From contig JAKQKW010000425.1 in the NCBI GenBank assembly GCA_029560455.1, positions 1 through 64,000 of the forward strand: DNA of 64,000 bases, given 5' to 3'. Position numbers and translations under genes: made by a program. The DNA is from Candidatus Rifleibacteriota bacterium. Lineage in GTDB: Bacteria > Riflebacteria > Ozemobacteria > Ozemobacterales > Ozemobacteraceae. Shown here piece after piece: positions 34,201-41,431 of this stretch. A model generated the notes under the pieces. The model was not told where the DNA came from. It did no database searches and saw only the letters and a list, made by a program, of their open reading frames with translations. The stretch's first letter is position 1; each line of letters begins with the position of its first letter.

Positions 34201-34531
34201 TGATATGATTCGTGGCTTCGTCAAGCTTGCCCTGATGAAAGGCGATGTCTGCAAGAATCGTAAAGATGGCCGGGTCGTCAGGGCTGACCCTGGCTTGTTT
34301 CGTCAGCCTTTCTCGCGTTGGCTCGAGAAGGTCGATTTTGAGCTTTTCGAGTTTCGGGTCAGATTCGTCTCTGGTCAGTTCAAGTCGAAGAATCTCATTG
34401 TATGCCTCACCATACATTTTGGCAGTGAGAAACTTGCGCAGCGATGTGTAGTCCTCACTGCTGCCTGCCGCCTGTGAACAGGTCGGCATGACCAGAAATG
34501 CCAGAAGGATGAGTGCCGTAAACACCAGCAT
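31292..34531 (-). CDS. Large exported/membrane TPR protein
   Basis: A protein of 1079 or more residues. A signal-like helix (LVFTALILLAFLVMPTCSQA) opens it. TPR units appear at about 80-150 (AIFTILADIAFHQGKLDEA). Then comes an Asp/Pro-rich low-complexity stretch about 215-310, more TPRs about 320-480, a transmembrane helix about 497-520 (VHVGFGIFAALFLLVFALRLL), further TPRs about 535-780, another Pro/Asp/Gly-rich linker, and a C-terminal TPR pair. The ATG at 34531 lacks a ribosome-binding site, and an in-frame CTG at 34588, eight bases after GAGG, may be the true start. It is last in the T4P-associated series. Confidence 0.82.
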   Translation of the reverse strand: MLVFTALILLAFLVMPTCSQAAGSSEDYTSLRKFLTAKMYGEAYNEILRLELTRDESDPKLEKLKIDLLEPTRERLTKQARVSPDDPAIFTILADIAFHQGKLDEATNHINRALENKSGPTANFVFAKILFRKGNLAQAFDQMGTVLESMPDSPVVFEDFQFLYSCKNYGVATAKKLARNTNFLKRATPVAGGSDVPEVPESPFENDPTQTVVLPSEPKPQPASETPSINTAALNTGNEDDTLPDDPDLNTGLPDEDPDMAGNIDNPDLTTDPDDLPDTDEPVDTANIAPRPTPVSPEPPKVTVEPPETDPETENIKKAEYWLNQAVKQFENRKYDEADNNWKKAIELHADLPGKEEIRAKIDAKYDLFKRYKKAKDLFDIEKYEQALPTFEEAYKEEPERFKEAAFNIGKIYLLRPEPDYVQALKYLDEVLKQKDLDPLFKRDIEWTKLEIFYGMERYEDADEIFQRFMRDEEAFARNQVNFNQFRYGLWYKLNQTLVHVGFGIFAALFLLVFALRLLPAITLSLSDPLIVARRMFEKQNYTKAISVAEKALNKKQPVQVEREFLEILVKCHFELKNFVRCQENARLILEKFPGNSIAWGFLAKASMASHDTSNEAIAMYETIYKENPAKSEYLPVLARHYSQTGNTTVEAMNILFTYYQTGGKEPPVITALAEGYVQNRTMGNEVITVLEEALKIKDKIEYRELLARNFSKINRYSDAARECIRVLNENINNMGIHVVYTSSMKKMNKVAEAIEQYKTFLQRYPGNPQLTEILNGLKKDLTAFGGSDDDSLPQIPDELPMPGMPEPGMGGHGGDIDLDNFVEPPPEGFEMESKSDIPLPDFLKNDEYSSDVLPDPINFAKPGPERLSPAENRKGTSAPLPSIDLPTLDPFEESESLFDDFANDLPEELGGPTKSDVAATINDFSSRNQIRPDDLMAPEPPPPAKAQTEKKPATQGLVMKLAAAQEKARARRWDEVISLLSSDFASDRNKEAGIMLANAWLGKNKPMMALEIIETLDFDPELMDDNIKDVLYRIGTALEVEKKLDEALRMYDLICSVDINFKDAFDRSDKIYSRKKAG

Positions 34532-34600
34532 TCGGCAGTTTCTGCCGGCCGGACATTCAACCAGTGATGTGCTGAAATGATTTTTCAGGCTGAATACCTC

Positions 34601-37168
34601 TTATACCAGGTTCTGCCCGCAATGCTGGCAGCAGTATTCCCGGCTCGAATTCACCTGTCCGCAATGTGGACAGGCGATCTGGTCGGAAGCTGTCGGTTGA
34701 GCGGGTTCGGTGTTATTCGCTGTCGGGCTGGCTGCCGCCAGTTTCTGGGCTTCTTTAAGACCGTTCTGGAAGGCGACGTTGTAGGGATTGTTCTTAAGGA
34801 AATTGCCGTAGATATCAAGCAGCTCATTGATACGATTCTGCTTGTGGTAGGCATCCCTGAGAACCGAATGTACAAGCTCATTGTTGATGTCGCTGTTGAT
34901 GACCTGCTCGCAGAGCTGCAGACAGCTGTCGAACTGACGAAGCTTGAGATGGATTCGCGCGACACCGAGCAGAAATTCGGCTTCTGGTGAGCCGAGTTCC
35001 ATCATTTTCTGGAAAACCTTCATCGCCTTGTCGTCGCTGCGGCTTTTTTTGAGGTAATAGCGACCGAGGGGCTTGAGCACCTCAGGGTTGTTTGCATCGA
35101 GGTTCAGCCACTGCTCGAGAATCTGAACCCCTTCTTCAGAAAGGTTTTTCTGCTGGGTATAGTGAGAGCCGAGCAGAGAAACCAGGGCAATATTACGCTG
35201 CTCTTTTTTATAGAGATTGAGAAGCTCCGGCAGACTTTCCGGGGAAATCATGCGGCGGCCAAGGTAAGCATAGCCAAGCCACAGGTGTGCGTCTTCGTTT
35301 TTCGGGTTGATCGAGATCAGGTGTTTACATTCACCGATGGCTCGATCGTAAATGCCGCGTTTAAGATAGGCCTGCGCCAGTATTTTCGAAATCATCGCTC
35401 CGTCGAATTGCGTCAGATTTGGCAGGCGGCGGATTTTATTGAGTTCTTCGATACACTCATCATGCATTTCCTTGCGCAGATAGCTTTCTGCTTTGCGAAT
35501 CGCGGCATTTTTGTTGTATTCGGGCAGGTATTTGTAGAGCGCGTAGGCGATCCACAGCAGCAGAACCACGATAACGATCGGAAAAACCGTTTTCCATTTT
35601 GAGGCGCTTGCTGCCAGCAGTTTGTCGTTAACTTCCGGGTAATCCGGGTCTGAATCGTAGATTTCCTTGAAGTATCTGTAAGCCATGTCTTTGTCGTTGC
35701 GATCAAGAAAAATCGAGCCGAGAACAAATTTTGCGCGGTTGTTGTCTGGCTGATTGGCCAGCTGATAGCGGGCCTGGGTCATGGCTTCTTCTTCTTTGCC
35801 GGTTTTCCAGTAGGCTTCGGCAAGATAACTGGGCATCTGTACGTCGTAATCTTTTGGCAGCTGCGACAGAAGTTTGAGACACTCTTCGTATTCGTAGGCC
35901 TGCCTGGCTTCGAGGGCTTTTGCCCAGGTGTCACGGTGATTGTCTGATGTCTGAATCTTGGCGAGTTCCTGTTCGAAAGCAGCTTTGAATCTTTCAAGGC
36001 TTTTGTCGATCTCGATGATCGCCAGCCCGCGGCTCAGAGAGACTGCGCCATCTTTCTGGTTTCCGGCCTCGATGAACTGAACACCGCGGCGCAGAAAGCC
36101 TTCGACAAGAGCCGCACGGTCGGTTGAACTGCGCGGCAGACGGTCAGGCCGGCCAAGGGTTTTCATCAGTGTTTCTTCTTTGTCGGTAGCCTGCTTAAGC
36201 AGTTTACGGGCTTCGGCATTGCCGGAATCAACTGACACAACATATTCCAGCAGGTCACGGGCTTCGAGCCATGAGCCCTTTTTAACTTGTTCTGAAGCTT
36301 CTTTCCAGGCCGAGCTGGCATCGCGCGACTGGTTGATTTCGGCAATTGCAGCCGCAACACTCTCGTTATTGGGTTGAATTTCTTCAGCTCGTTTCAGAGT
36401 CTGCATTGCCGCTTCGACATTGCCACTTTTCTGCTCTTCGGCGGCCTGGGTCAGCAGAAGGCCGACAGCCTGGCTCTGCTTTTCCTTGATCTGATTGAGA
36501 AGTTCACGGTTGCTCTCAGGATTGGCCAGAGAGTATTTGGAAGCATTGTCGGCATGCGCTTTAGCAGTACTCAGATTGTTTTTCTGCAGTTCAACTTTTG
36601 CAAGCAGCTGATACAGTTGCCCCATTGGCTCAGAATCATATCTGGTGCGTAAAGACGGGTTCTTTTCGAGAAGATTCTCGGCAAGTGACAATGCCTTGTC
36701 GGTCTGGCCGGCATCCAGCTGCTTCTTAACCATCTGAACACCAATTTCGAGTTCAGCCGGGTTGATCTGAATGATTTCCTGGCGCAGACGCTCAGCTTCG
36801 GCTTCGTTTTTGGCCTTTTCGGCGTTGGTAAGATCTTCGCGCAGAATTTTTGAATAGGTCTCGGCGTAGGTTTTGTTCTGCGGGTCAAGTGAAATGGCTT
36901 TTTTCAGCATCTTTACCATTTCGTCGCGCTTATTGCGCAGGCGCAGAAGCTTTGCGGCATTAAAATACGGCTCGCCCCAGCTGGGTTCAAGCTGCATCGC
37001 CTGCTTCAGCAGGTTGATGGCTTCCTGGTGGTGGCCACTGTCGATCGCAAGCTGGCCTTTGCGGTTCAGCTCGCGGGCCTGTTCTGACTGGGCAAAAAGA
37101 GCACCCTGCAGACAAAGCAAAAAAGCGATGGCAAGGCAGATTACTGACGAAATTTTCAAGCGGTTCAT
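34601..37168 (-). CDS. TPR protein with central transmembrane helix and C-terminal zinc ribbon
   Basis: An 855-residue protein. It has a signal peptide or anchor (ISSVICLAIAFLLCLQGALFA), TPR repeats about 30-290 and 360-530, a transmembrane helix about 550-570 (FPIVIVVLLLWIAYALYKYL), and more TPRs about 580-800. The C-terminus is a double-CxxC zinc ribbon (CPHCGQVNSSREYCCQHCG). If the first helix is cleaved, the N-terminal TPRs are periplasmic and the C-terminal TPRs and ribbon cytoplasmic. This is the same plan as the next TPR protein, suggesting a pair of transenvelope scaffolds. It follows the HEAT gene by 39 bp. Confidence 0.84.
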   Translation of the reverse strand: MNRLKISSVICLAIAFLLCLQGALFAQSEQARELNRKGQLAIDSGHHQEAINLLKQAMQLEPSWGEPYFNAAKLLRLRNKRDEMVKMLKKAISLDPQNKTYAETYSKILREDLTNAEKAKNEAEAERLRQEIIQINPAELEIGVQMVKKQLDAGQTDKALSLAENLLEKNPSLRTRYDSEPMGQLYQLLAKVELQKNNLSTAKAHADNASKYSLANPESNRELLNQIKEKQSQAVGLLLTQAAEEQKSGNVEAAMQTLKRAEEIQPNNESVAAAIAEINQSRDASSAWKEASEQVKKGSWLEARDLLEYVVSVDSGNAEARKLLKQATDKEETLMKTLGRPDRLPRSSTDRAALVEGFLRRGVQFIEAGNQKDGAVSLSRGLAIIEIDKSLERFKAAFEQELAKIQTSDNHRDTWAKALEARQAYEYEECLKLLSQLPKDYDVQMPSYLAEAYWKTGKEEEAMTQARYQLANQPDNNRAKFVLGSIFLDRNDKDMAYRYFKEIYDSDPDYPEVNDKLLAASASKWKTVFPIVIVVLLLWIAYALYKYLPEYNKNAAIRKAESYLRKEMHDECIEELNKIRRLPNLTQFDGAMISKILAQAYLKRGIYDRAIGECKHLISINPKNEDAHLWLGYAYLGRRMISPESLPELLNLYKKEQRNIALVSLLGSHYTQQKNLSEEGVQILEQWLNLDANNPEVLKPLGRYYLKKSRSDDKAMKVFQKMMELGSPEAEFLLGVARIHLKLRQFDSCLQLCEQVINSDINNELVHSVLRDAYHKQNRINELLDIYGNFLKNNPYNVAFQNGLKEAQKLAAASPTANNTEPAQPTASDQIACPHCGQVNSSREYCCQHCGQNLV

Positions 37169-37207
37169 GACTTCCTCGTTTTTCTCTGAGTATGACCGCT
37201 TAACAGT

Positions 37208-38524
37208 TTAAGTTATTTTAGAAAGTTTTGCCAGTGCTTTTAATGCACATCTTCTGACATCGGGGTCACTGTCGCCGGTGAGGTCCTGAAGTACGTCGCC
37301 AAACTGCAGGGCACCTATCTCGCCAAGGGCCCAGGCAGCCGAAGAGCGCATCTGTTTGTGAGACGATCTGATCATCTGCTTCAGGGTCACAATTGCACCG
37401 GTGCCGCCAAGTTTCCAGAGAGCGGTAGCGGCATTGCTTCTGACACGGTTGTGTGAGTCGTTGAGCATTGGAATCAGCAGTTCAGAAAGCTGTGGATCAC
37501 GTAACTGGCCGATAGACTCGACTGCGTTTGCCCTGACCCGCCCGTCGCTGTCGCGCAGAGCCTTTGACAGGAGCGGTAGTGTGCATGGGTTTTCTGCTTT
37601 GCCAAGACATTTGATCAGAATTGAGCGCAGGCGTGAGTTTTCTTCGCGCAGAAATTTGTCTGAAAACTGGCTGATTGCCTGGTCTTTATTAATTTTAATC
37701 GTTGTTAAAACGATAGTTTCGCGGATATTCAACTCATCTTCGTTGAAGAAAGCGTCGATCAGCTGGGGAATAACTCTTGAAGAGCCAATCTTGCCAAGGC
37801 TCAGCACCGCACGATTTCTGACGGTCGGCGATATGTCACTCAACAGGCCGACCAGAAGTTCGAGCGATCGGTCTTCCTGGATTTCACCGAGAATATAAGC
37901 CACAGAGGCTCTTTTTCTGGTATTCGGGGATCTTAGTTCTTCAGAAAGGGTATTGAGACCAAATCTGATGCCTTTGTTCCAGAGCGCTTTGATTGCGTTG
38001 GCCCTGACGCGGTTGTTACGGTCAGAAACCAGCACTTTGAGAATTTCAACGATTTCTGGCGCATCGATATCGCCAAGTGACTCAACAGCATTGGCTCTGA
38101 CACGCTCGTCGGCATAGTTGAGAAATGCTTTGAACAGCGGCACCAGTTCTGCTGATTTGAACGAGCCAAGAACCTTAACACCGGTTGCGACCAGTGCCGG
38201 ATCTTCTTCAAGTTTGAGAAAATCACAGATGGCGGTCTTGATCGCCTGCGAACTGCGACCCTGCAGAGCGTAGAGAGCCTCGCTCTTGAGAATGCTGTTC
38301 GGTGAATCCAGATAGGTCAGAATCATGCCGGAAATTTCCTGGTTCAGGCACTTGCGCGAGGCTTTCATTGCAGCGATAACCACTTCAGGTCGACCGTCGC
38401 GCAGACCTTCGAGAATGAATTCCTCGACATTTTCGACATTATGGCGCAGCAGACTCTTAAGGCAGAACAGCCTGACGCTTTTGTCGCGATCCTGGAAAAG
38501 TTTCTTGATGGTCAGATAATCCAT
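37208..38524 (-). CDS. HEAT-repeat protein of the T4P operon
   Basis: A 438-residue cytoplasmic protein made almost entirely of HEAT/PBS-lyase-like repeats of about 31-37 residues. The consensus RVRANAVESLG or NRVRSNAATALWKLG recurs about a dozen times from residue 30 to the end. No signal peptide or transmembrane segment is present. Its start is 1 bp from the stop of the PilP-like gene, and it precedes the TPR/zinc-ribbon gene. It is probably a protein-protein scaffold for the pilus machine, an inference from position. Its repeats closely resemble those of the two HEAT proteins beside the PilT genes. Confidence 0.88.
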   Translation of the reverse strand: MDYLTIKKLFQDRDKSVRLFCLKSLLRHNVENVEEFILEGLRDGRPEVVIAAMKASRKCLNQEISGMILTYLDSPNSILKSEALYALQGRSSQAIKTAICDFLKLEEDPALVATGVKVLGSFKSAELVPLFKAFLNYADERVRANAVESLGDIDAPEIVEILKVLVSDRNNRVRANAIKALWNKGIRFGLNTLSEELRSPNTRKRASVAYILGEIQEDRSLELLVGLLSDISPTVRNRAVLSLGKIGSSRVIPQLIDAFFNEDELNIRETIVLTTIKINKDQAISQFSDKFLREENSRLRSILIKCLGKAENPCTLPLLSKALRDSDGRVRANAVESIGQLRDPQLSELLIPMLNDSHNRVRSNAATALWKLGGTGAIVTLKQMIRSSHKQMRSSAAWALGEIGALQFGDVLQDLTGDSDPDVRRCALKALAKLSKIT

Positions 38525-38525
38525 T

Positions 38526-39167
38526 TTACTTCTCCTTGGATTGGCCTGCTGGCTGGTCAGTCAGAGCGATTTCAAAATCTCTCAGGCCCTCTTCTGAGGT
38601 ATCAGAAATGATGATTTTTTCTGGGGTGACTTCTGTCAGGCAGAAGGGGGTTCTTTTAAGAGTTGCGCCGATTCTGGTGAGCAGAAGTTCGTCTGCAAAG
38701 CGCAGAATTGCAACCCGATCGCTGCCCAGAGTGAAAAAACCGTGATACGAAATGTCTGGTCTTTCGATGACAGGTGCTTGTTCACCAGTTTCCTGGCTGA
38801 CGAATACGGTTCCGGGTTTTTCAGGCCAGATGAACATATTTCTGCCGGCTTCATATGGGTAAAGCTGATTAGCGGCGAACCTACTTTCAATTTTGTCTGA
38901 AAGCGCCGGGTAGACCGGTTTTACTATTGGTGCCGGCGGCTGAATTGGTGGCTTTGCAGCAGGGTCTGCTCCTGGGGCTGCGGCTGTGGGGGCGGCTGCG
39001 GGAGTCTGCGTTTGAGAAATGGCCGGGCCGGCCGCCGCTTTCTTTTTGGCTTCACGACTTGGTTTGAGTACAAGCAGGTCGAGCATCAGAACGCCGACAA
39101 TAAAAGGAACACCAAACGCAACGGTTTTGTTTTTTCTGAGGTATTCTTTTAATTCCTGTTGGTTCAT
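38526..39167 (-). CDS. PilP/GspC-like inner-membrane protein
   Basis: A 213-residue protein with a short cytoplasmic N-terminus, one transmembrane helix about 17-33 (VAFGVPFIVGVLMLDLLVL), an Ala/Pro-rich linker about 45-85, and a compact C-terminal beta domain about 120-205 (ISYHGFFTLGSDRVAILRF, ITDTSEEGL-type end). Topology and place after pilM-pilN-pilO match PilP, which links the PilMNO platform to the secretin. It has a transmembrane anchor where PilP usually has a lipidation site, as in GspC. Naming is by synteny and topology more than sequence. Confidence 0.7.
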   Translation of the reverse strand: MNQQELKEYLRKNKTVAFGVPFIVGVLMLDLLVLKPSREAKKKAAAGPAISQTQTPAAAPTAAAPGADPAAKPPIQPPAPIVKPVYPALSDKIESRFAANQLYPYEAGRNMFIWPEKPGTVFVSQETGEQAPVIERPDISYHGFFTLGSDRVAILRFADELLLTRIGATLKRTPFCLTEVTPEKIIISDTSEEGLRDFEIALTDQPAGQSKEK

Positions 39168-39188
39168 TTATGCTTTTCCTATTCTTGG

Positions 39189-39770
39189 TCAGGGCAGGAA
39201 GAAGGTAGAAAGCGTCAATTTCATGGTCATGTTGCCATCTTTGTCGTTAAGAGGGGGCACAATTTCGAGCTGCGAGATCTTAACCAGGCGACCAAGGGCG
39301 TTCTCCGATTCCCAGAGGAACTGTTTCAACCGGTTGTAAGAACCGTGAATTCTCATGTCAAATTTGAATTCAAGATAGCTGCTGCCGGCACCCGATACCG
39401 GAGCTGGCGATTTGTAGGTTGAATCCATGATAAGAACATCGAGAGCTTTGGCTTTTCTTTGAACCTGCTCGATAAAAATCGTGTAGTTCGAGGAACTTTC
39501 GAGAAGCTTTTCAAATTTTTCCTTTACTTCCTGGCGTTTATCACGCAGTTGCACTGTTATTTCTTCAATCTGTTGTCGTCTGGTGTTGAATTCGCGCTGT
39601 GAATCTTCAATTCTGGTTACCAGACCCGTAATTTCTGTGTCTTTGGCGGCAATAAGCTGACGCTGGTTAGTGTTAACCGAGCTGAGGAAGTAGATCAGAA
39701 ACACTATCGCAGCTGCCATCAGCCCGTAGGTTACTACCCGTTCCAGATTTGATCTTAATCTTGTCTTCAC
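39189..39770 (-). CDS. PilO-like T4P alignment protein
   Basis: A 193-residue bitopic protein. The N-terminus is basic and cytoplasmic, TM is about 12-31 (TYGLMAAAIVFLIYFLSSV), a coiled coil spans about 35-90 (ITGLVTRIEDSQREFNTRRQ), and a ferredoxin-like alpha/beta domain about 100-190 (LEFKFDMRIHGSYNRLKQFL, then KISQLEIVPPL). These are the features of PilO, which pairs with PilN in the inner-membrane subcomplex. It follows pilN by 18 bp. Confidence 0.85.
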   Translation of the reverse strand: MKTRLRSNLERVVTYGLMAAAIVFLIYFLSSVNTNQRQLIAAKDTEITGLVTRIEDSQREFNTRRQQIEEITVQLRDKRQEVKEKFEKLLESSSNYTIFIEQVQRKAKALDVLIMDSTYKSPAPVSGAGSSYLEFKFDMRIHGSYNRLKQFLWESENALGRLVKISQLEIVPPLNDKDGNMTMKLTLSTFFLP

Positions 39771-39788
39771 AGCATTTTCCTGTTCAGT

Positions 39789-40355
39789 TTATTTTCGCGC
39801 AGAAGGTTTATAAGTGATGGAGAGAGCAAACTTTTGCGATACCCCTGATGCCTGAACCAGACTGGTATTGCTTTGCAGCTGAGCCACGAACTTACCGCTC
39901 TGATTCAGACGGTTAACAAATTCAAGAATATCCTGGATGGTTGAGCCTTCGCCTGTTATTGAAAAAGGCACATTTAGATTGGTAAAACTTTTCGGACTCA
40001 GGTCATTGATCAGAACACGCTCGGGCACTGCGGCTTCCAGGGCGGCAAAAAAGTCGACCATATTACTGGCAGGCGTGTCGAGGTTGGCGTTGATGAATTC
40101 GATGCTGCTGCGCAGGGCATTGATTTCATTGAGAGGCGGCTGCAGCTTGCTGGTTTTGTCGATGATATCGCGCAATTCATTGTCTTTTGCGTTGAGACGC
40201 GCCTGGGCATCAGCCAGTTCTGTCCGGTTTTTGATTGTCATACTGCCAACAGCAGAAATCGTCGTGACAATAATGATAAGAGCCAGAACTATCCCGATGT
40301 TGTCACGGGGCAGGCTCTTGTATTCTACTGGCAGCAGATCGAATTGAAACTTCAT
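39789..40355 (-). CDS. PilN-like T4P alignment protein
   Basis: A 188-residue protein. The N-terminal cytoplasmic FQFDLLPVEYKSL corresponds to the PilM-binding INLLP motif of PilN. TM is about 22-42 (IGIVLALIIIVTTISAVGSM), then a coiled coil about 45-90 and a C-terminal ferredoxin-like fold (VPFSITGEGSTIQDILEFVN). It lies 2 bp after pilM and directly before pilO, the standard order. Confidence 0.88.
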   Translation of the reverse strand: MKFQFDLLPVEYKSLPRDNIGIVLALIIIVTTISAVGSMTIKNRTELADAQARLNAKDNELRDIIDKTSKLQPPLNEINALRSSIEFINANLDTPASNMVDFFAALEAAVPERVLINDLSPKSFTNLNVPFSITGEGSTIQDILEFVNRLNQSGKFVAQLQSNTSLVQASGVSQKFALSITYKPSARK

Positions 40356-40357
40356 GG

Positions 40358-41431
40358 CTATTCCCTCAGATAACAGCCGCAGGCAGCGGCAAGAGAGTTC
40401 TTTTCGGAGTCGTCAACCGGATTGCCGTTAACATAGAGCTGATAAAGCTCACAAACTCTTCTGACTCTTGTGGTCAGGCTCAACTGTGTGGTCAGCGCCA
40501 CGTTGATATTTTCGTAATTGGCTCCACCACCGGAGATAATTACTTCGTGAATTGTGAACTCGCGGAACTTGGTCAGGTAGCTTTCGATCGCTCCGAAGAT
40601 TTCGCGGCAGAGAAGAGCGAAAACATTTTTTATGACGGTAAAATTGTATTGAACATCCTGCTCTGGCGACGGCTCTGGCAGGAAACAGATTTCGTTGCGT
40701 TTGAACTGGTCAGCATCGGCTTCCGGCACATGAAAATGCTTGCTGATCTGCTTGGTGAAGTCATAGCCACCGACCGGTCGATTCTGAAGAACTCTCAACT
40801 GACCATCTTTAAAGACACCAATCGAGGTTGACTCGTTGCCAAGATGAATCAGACAGATATTTTTGCCCTTGTTTTCGTTGGCAGCGAGGTGATGTTCGAT
40901 CAGATTCGCGACATTGAGAAAGTTCAGATCGACGACAGTCGGGTTCAAACCTGACTGCTGAACGATACCGCCGGCTTCAAGGAGATTGTTTCTGATGATG
41001 GCCATGGCAAGAACTATGTCGTCTTCTTCCCAGGAGCCTATACTCTGCTGCACCATATGCCAGTTTTCGAAGGGCAGTGGCATTATCGGAACAAAGTCTT
41101 CCTTGATAGCTTCATCCATCTCTTTTTTTGAGTATCTCGGCGGGGTAACCAGCAGATTGATCAGAGCGGCATGGTCTGGAAGCAACATCAGAATATTTTC
41201 GTAAGGCAGTTTAGACTCTTTTACCAGCGAGGTAACAGCCTTTTTGAGCGGCAGCGGATCTATAATCGGGTATTCGATGAAAGTTGACGCAACAAAATCT
41301 TTCGGAGTGCTTGTAGAAAGACACTTTTTCAGGCGAACTTCACCCGGCCCTGTCGACTCGAGCGACAGAAGCCTCAATTCATAGGTTCCAAGTTCGAGAA
41401 CCGTATTAAATTTTGAGCCAGACCTTCCCAT
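40358..41431 (-). CDS. pilM: PilM-like actin-fold ATPase of the T4P platform
   Basis: A 357-residue cytoplasmic protein with the actin/FtsA-like fold of PilM. The phosphate-1 loop is TVLELGTYELRLLSL, the phosphate-2 loop ICLIHLGNESTSIGVFKDG, and the adenosine loop IHEVIISGGGANYENI. PilM polymer-like rings dock PilN and interact with the motor ATPases. The gene's ATG overlaps the pilB/gspE stop by one base (TGATG). The spacing and order with pilN, pilO and the PilP-like gene support the name. Confidence 0.9.
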   Translation of the reverse strand: MGRSGSKFNTVLELGTYELRLLSLESTGPGEVRLKKCLSTSTPKDFVASTFIEYPIIDPLPLKKAVTSLVKESKLPYENILMLLPDHAALINLLVTPPRYSKKEMDEAIKEDFVPIMPLPFENWHMVQQSIGSWEEDDIVLAMAIIRNNLLEAGGIVQQSGLNPTVVDLNFLNVANLIEHHLAANENKGKNICLIHLGNESTSIGVFKDGQLRVLQNRPVGGYDFTKQISKHFHVPEADADQFKRNEICFLPEPSPEQDVQYNFTVIKNVFALLCREIFGAIESYLTKFREFTIHEVIISGGGANYENINVALTTQLSLTTRVRRVCELYQLYVNGNPVDDSEKNSLAAACGCYLRE

